Below are positions 58,778 to 64,000 of a DNA stretch of 64,000 nucleotides, in pieces. A program made the translations under genes and the position numbers. The DNA is from Endocalyx cinctus. Lineage: Eukaryota > Ascomycota > Sordariomycetes > Amphisphaeriales > Apiosporaceae. Each line of letters starts with the position of its first letter. Positions within the stretch are counted from its first letter, which is position 1. Below the pieces are notes generated by a model, which saw only the letters and a program-made list of their open reading frames with translations, had not been told where the DNA came from and made no database searches. The stretch is taken from NCBI GenBank assembly GCA_001600455.1, contig BCKC01000002.1:4168171-4232170 (forward strand), in the 5' to 3' direction.

Positions 58778-61700
58778 TCACTGAAGCATGTCGTCTAGCC
58801 TCTCACCCAACACCTCCTCAATTCCTACGATCCATTTCTGCGTTTCCCTTTCTACATCCTCATCATCGTCATCTTGGAGTTCACTTATGTATGGTAACAT
58901 CTCCGGTAACAATGCCATCCATTCTTCGCCCACTCTGTCGGTGAGGGCTTGCTCGCACTTCACAATGGCAAGACGCACCGACGCTTGCTCGGACCGAAGG
59001 TGCTTCAGTAATGCACTGTTGAGTTCTTTCTGATTCTGCTGTGAGTCCGCCGCCGCCGCAAGTTCAACGATGGCAGGTACGAGGTCGGTCGTCACGTCAA
59101 ACGCAGGAGAGGCATGGGTGAACTGAGCAGCAAGGACAGGTTGTATAGCGCTGAAATGAGCGGGTGCCTGCCAAAAATCATCTTGGTCATGCTCGAAGCA
59201 TTTTGCAAGAGTTTGCAATACTTTAACCCAAAGTTCTCGCTCATCGGAATTTTTGGGACTGGAATTTTGGAGAATGCTCGTAGCGCTATCAATGATGTAC
59301 GATGCGTAGCTACTGACAATAGACTTGAGGCCTCCAAAGAACGATATGAGGAATGTATAGACACTTAGGAGCCGCATATTTCTACCTGAGACATCCTTGC
59401 TGGGTAGAGCTGCGCTCCAATCCATCAATTGAGAAAATATAGGCCTGAAAGTGGCATCGTTTAGCTTGTATACCATCTTCAGGGTGACTTCATTGGTCAT
59501 CTCTTCAATACGACGAATGTTTGCGTGGAAACCTTCGGGGACTTGTTCCCTTGAGCTTAATACTCTGCGAAGATCAAGTGCATTTAAGAATATTTTGGAG
59601 AGAGTGTTGGCATTTTTAGCGATTTCAGATTTGGTGTGCTTGTCGATTGTGATGCCGAGGATATGTAGATACTCTTTGGTTGCCTATTAAAATTACGTTA
59701 GTATGAATATCTTGCATGGACTTCTTGAAGTTGCCTACCTCGTAGCCAGATCCATGGGCCGTCTCCCAGTTTTGTTCCAAGGCCGAGAACATATTTTTGG
59801 CATCAACTTGTTTCGCAAGCATCTGAAGACATTGAAGACGAGCGTCATTGGCTTCAGCGCTCAATTTTGCAGTAGCAGATGCACTCGATACCGTCAAGAG
59901 TTGACCCATGTATGAGCCTGACATCATGTACGGCAAGTACTGGGCCAGAGCTGTTATGAATGCGTAGCCAGCATTGTGTAGTTCTGACTCGAAAGATGGA
60001 CTACTAAAGCTGTCATTTATATATGATAGTGCCTTTGGAATTGCAGATGGTAATACGGGAACTATTCCATCCTGTAGCACGTCAACGAGAGAAGCTAGGC
60101 ACAAGAGGGCCATGACTCGAAGGTGTTGATCGGTTTGACCAAGACAGTGATCTCCTGCAATCGTAGAGGCCGCCGCAGCTACCAGTTCTGGATCCTTCTT
60201 GCCGTATTTTTCAGAAATCTTGTCGACGCATCCAACAGCGATATGCTTGTAGGCAACATCTTCAGACACTCTAATGATTGCAGTAAGATGTGGAAGGAAG
60301 GCAAGTAGTGCTTCTCTGGACTCCGCGTTATTCTGGGTTTCCTTGTCGATTCGTACGTCGACAGCCCTCAGAACCTTTCGGCGTAACCCGGCGTCTGGCC
60401 TGTCAAGAAGCGTTTCAACCGCTTTGATAAATTCACCAATAGAGAGGAGGTTCAGCAGTCTGGAAAGTGCATCGCCGCAACGATGGAAAAGGGCTTTCTG
60501 CTGCTTTAGCGAGTCGGCCAAAAGCAGTAACTTCTCCAGTAGATTCGAGTACAATTCGCGTAGTCCAGCAACTTCCATATCATCCCGCTCCGTGAGTTTG
60601 CTGATATGTGCTTTCAACTTTTTGCTAGAAAGAAGATACGGAAGAAGTCCCAATTGACGGAGTCCAATCTTCTGTGGGTCTCGTTCTCCCTGATCGCTTC
60701 CGCCGAGAATTTCGGCAGAGATTGTAGGCCTCGGCCGGAAGATATCACCAACAAGCTTGAGAAGTTCAATCAACGACTGTAACTGAACTTCTACCGAGAA
60801 AGAGTTGAAAATCTCAGCAGCAAATCCTAAGATTTGATCCGCCGTGCCGTACATGTGAACGAGCATGGCCAAAAGACCGTAGAGGAACTCCTCCGGACCT
60901 AATGTTTCGACAAGAGAAACAAACAAGCCCAACCTCCGGTGAGATGGTATGTGTTCGTATGCTGTGACAAAGCTGAGGAGCAGGGGAGCCACGCCGGCCA
61001 AGGGGCTGATCTTCCCTTTTCGAAGTGATCGGATGAGCGGCGGTACGACTTCCTTAACCGTCTGGTTGATGACATGAGCAGAGTAATCGTCGCTTTGCCG
61101 AAGAACTGAGCTACCCATTTGCGTGAAAATTGGCATCACACTATTGAGTACTAGATCTGGGGCCACATTGGCAAGGGCGGCAACGAGTAGGAGCGCAGTA
61201 TTCTGCACGGCTGGACTCGAAGATCTTTGAATGCAGTTAACGAGGAGATCACCATGTCCGCCAGTGGTGTCGATTTTGAGATTGCGGTTACTTTTATAGG
61301 CGGGCATCATAGCCAGGAGGCTACGGAGGACAAGATTCTGAAGATATCCAAGCTCTGAGCCGACAAGTATCCTGAACTGCTGTAGCTCCGAAAGTGTGCT
61401 GAAGAGAGAGTTGAGCAGTTCAGGATGCTTGCCTGGGTCGGACCCTTCAACCAGCTGTAGAACAAAGGTCACTTGTTTAAGTGCAGAACTGAGCATGGGA
61501 GTTGCAGTAGTACTTGTGCCTCGATGTGCCTCAGAAGTACTCGTCCTCCTCCGTTTTCCCGGTGGCGGCTCCGTAGCCATCTTAACAGTCAGCTGTAACG
61601 ATTCCAAGAAATACAGAAGGATATCTGTTGTAAGATCTACAGTCCTCAGAAGAGTGGAAGCTTCGCTAGAAACGGGGCTAATATTGTCTGACCAATCTTC

Positions 61701-64000
61701 GTGAGCAAGTTCAAACATGCACTTAGCAACCATATTCTTTGCTTCCGTTTTCATAGATGGCCATAATTTCTCGAGGTGTGAAAAAATGGCGTGAAGAAGA
61801 GTCTGTCTGATCAGGATTTCCTGCGTTCGTATGACATTGAGAAGGAATTCTAGCCCTTCCTTCTCATTTGGAAGAACTATTTCAATGACGTTCTGATCCA
61901 TGACTATTTCATCGACGTGCTCCTGCGAGCAGGCATGACTGGCATCGCTGGCGGATAACGAGGCCCATTGTTGAAGCATGGGAAGAAGAAGCTGAGTCCT
62001 GGAAGTTCCCGACACGCCCTTAACCTTATTGAGAGCTCGTAATAGGCGGAGCTTCAGGGTAAGGAGCGGAGTATAAATGACGTGAGAGCATAAGAAGCTA
62101 AGGATGGAGCGCCGAGCCGCGTGGGAGAGATTTTTTCTCGTGGAGTCTTCACCTCCATCTGCGGCCGCTTTCGAGCTGCTGTTCAAAGAGTTCTGTACAA
62201 CCTCGAGGATGTGCTCCGCATTGAGTACACATTCCTCTAGAGATGGCACGACCATTTCTTTTAGGAATGCAAGGAGACCGTCTAGGCCCATCCAATCTAG
62301 TTTCTTGCTCTCGGCATACAAGGAATCACGAGCCCACGGCGTCCCCGAAGACTCTACCTCTACACTATTTAGGACTGCTATTACTTCTGCTGCAGCACGC
62401 CGGACCTTTTTGGAGGGGTCATTGAGCGCAGCAATGCAATATGGCAGCAGGGCCTGAAAATCTACACCGTTGCAGTCTCCTTCCTTGATGCGATTCTTAG
62501 CCATGTCTAAGGCGCTTAGGCGAGCGAGAGTCGGATAAGGCCCGCACCATACACGCATTAGGAACGTAAAATAAAACGGGACCTTGCTCGCTTGACTTCG
62601 TTGCAGAGACGGGATCTGCTCAAAAGAAGTCATCTTGCCTGGTTCCGATAGCCCAAGAAGGTATACAGAGCACAAATCGGTGAAGATATCTGACGAGCCG
62701 GACTGGAAGCAGGAATTTGGCGAGGATTTATCGCTCTGGCTAATCCGAAGAAGGGCCGAGTCAAAAGTCTCAGTTGGCGCATCGCTTTGTTCCATTTGTA
62801 CATCTTCGTCGGCATGACTTGTCAAAGTTTGGGGACGGAGTCGAGTATCAAGTCTCATTTCCAATTCATCCACGTCAACATCCGTGTTACTGATAGCTTG
62901 CGTGAAAATATCTCTGACTCTTGAATCGTCAACTTGCGATAGTCGAATAATCGTAGACGCAAGTGCTTTTCGCCCCTGACCTTCCTGGTCTACTTGATCA
63001 TTCATTTTGTGAGCGGCCAGTAATATCGACTTGAAAATGACGGCAGTTTGCTGTTTGTCGAGCACCGATGCTAAAAGGAGAGACTCGACGATGGGTAAAC
63101 TCTTCAAGTCGCCCTTCTTGTAAAGCCGGTCGATCAAGGCCAGGCAAAACCCGTTGGCTAATCTCCCGATATTGTGTTCTTTCCCGATATCATTTAGTAT
63201 GCCCGGAAGATTCTGTACTTTGAGTAAAGCCCGGGTGACTTTTGAAGACATTTGCTTAGCAGAACGATATTGAGCGAGCATAGAGAGACAGACTAGACCT
63301 GGTCGGAGAGAGTCGGTGGTCCAACCGGAGACAAGCTGTTCCATAAGAGCACTTATAGCGGTATCATCAAGATTGCCCTTTGCTACAAAGACAGATATAA
63401 CCATATAACAAGCTATTTGCAAGCTAGGAACTCGAGATAGAACCAATGCTTCACTAATGGTTGGTCCTATTTGATGGAGCAGATTCTGGTCATTACTCTC
63501 TTGTATGCTGCGCCGACCAGATCTTTGTCTGTCTAACCGACTACTGACAGCCTCCGTCATGATACCACCCCAAAACGAGATCAATGCAGGGTACTGCTGC
63601 TGCACCCTGCAGGTTTCCAACGTATACTCGGAGATGGTAGTCAGGAATTCGGGATGGAGAGTAGCTTGGTGTACAAATACGGCTCTCGACGGCGGCGTCA
63701 ATGATTTGATATACGGTTGTAAGAACTTATACACGTGCGGGACATTGCTCGGGATGATCGATAAAAGTGTGATAAAGACCGGAATAGTATGGTACGGGAG
63801 GAACGTGGTTATAAGCGTGGTCGTATTACATTCATGGATTCTTCGAAACGGTGAGCATACTCTGCATTTTAGTACAAGATTCACCTAGTATTTCACATAC
63901 CTAAATCTCCTAATAAGCCATTCTATAGCCTTGATGGCGGGCATAAGTCTTACACGAGCTCCAACCAAACGTAGAAACGAATCTATCTTTTTGTCAAGCT
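58778..64000 (-). CDS. UTP10: U3 snoRNP component Utp10 (HEATR1), 5' end outside window
   Basis: Three exons are visible: 64000-63901 (partial), 63840-59739 and 59683-58778, about 1700 residues. The start lies beyond the right edge. The visible N-terminal piece IDSFLRLVGARVRLMPAIKA fits the family N-terminus. Long HEAT arrays follow, with the conserved FYFTFLMRVWCGPYPTLARL block and a C-terminal BP28CT-type region (RPIFSQLMDWSAALP, FLISFFGGLKSIVSSYASYI). It ends with acidic DDDDEDVE and a conserved WIVGIEEVLGERLDDMLQ. Known role: large scaffold of the t-UTP/90S small-subunit processome in the nucleolus, linking rDNA transcription with 18S pre-rRNA processing. For intron 1 the acceptor is either CGAAG (exon from 63840, giving RRFR-IHEC, family-like) or TGCAG upstream, which would add seven residues. 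I prefer the first. Confidence 0.94.

Overview
The window looks like a gene-dense stretch of a filamentous ascomycete chromosome, probably Sordariomycetes and perhaps Xylariales; the class is inference. The evidence is short spliceosomal introns (about 50-110 nt, GTAAGT/GTATGT donors, TACTAAC/GCTAAC-type branch sites, usually YAG acceptors), Pezizomycotina-type proteins (an SNX41-type sorting nexin, a LaeA-like methyltransferase, a DUF5672 glycosyltransferase-like protein, a Ser/Thr-rich GPI protein) and AT-rich spacers crowded with TAGGTACCT-like words. No prokaryotic, viral, rRNA or CRISPR signal was seen. I rebuilt every gene by joining exons by eye and checking reading phase across each junction; most of the exon structures given are in phase end to end.

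Layout. 0.8-8 kb, all minus strand: RING-finger protein with a Pro-rich repeat, SNX41-type sorting nexin, and a triose-phosphate/nucleotide-sugar transporter family protein. 8-10.5 kb: AT-rich spacer. 10.5-21.7 kb, all plus strand: NDP-glucose 4,6-dehydratase, LaeA-like SAM methyltransferase with a long extra tail, Vps18, and a DUF5672 type II membrane protein. 21.7-26.9 kb: a 5-kb gene-poor interval with a decayed tRNA-Leu-like element and a decayed protein-kinase-like fragment. 26.9-30.5 kb (+): RRM plus Pumilio-repeat RNA-binding protein. 32.7-40.9 kb (-): a six-exon double-PHD protein resembling Rco1 of the Rpd3S deacetylase complex, then an Ebp1/PA2G4-like protein whose intron 2 is GC-AG. 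41.7-46.9 kb (+): SNF5-family chromatin remodeler subunit and mRNA guanylyltransferase. 47.8-52.2 kb (-): Pds5 cohesin cofactor. 55.5-57.9 kb (+): repeat-containing GPI-anchored cell-wall-type protein. 58.8-64 kb (-): Utp10, running off the right edge.

How they relate. Most genes are conserved eukaryotic housekeeping functions: endosome/vacuole traffic (SNX41, Vps18), chromatin and chromosome structure (Rco1-like, SNF5, Pds5), RNA and ribosome biogenesis (Puf, capping enzyme, Ebp1-like, Utp10) and Golgi/cell surface (transporter, dehydratase, DUF5672, GPI protein). I see no biosynthetic cluster or defence island. The Ebp1-like and SNF5 genes are divergent over about 0.8 kb and could share a promoter.

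I did not find a convincing new multi-gene system. The observations most worth checking are several introns whose retention or alternative use would change a protein in frame (RING gene, Pds5, the PHD gene), a duplicated exon-intron-exon module in the GPI protein, and the two gene relics in the 21.7-26.9 kb desert.
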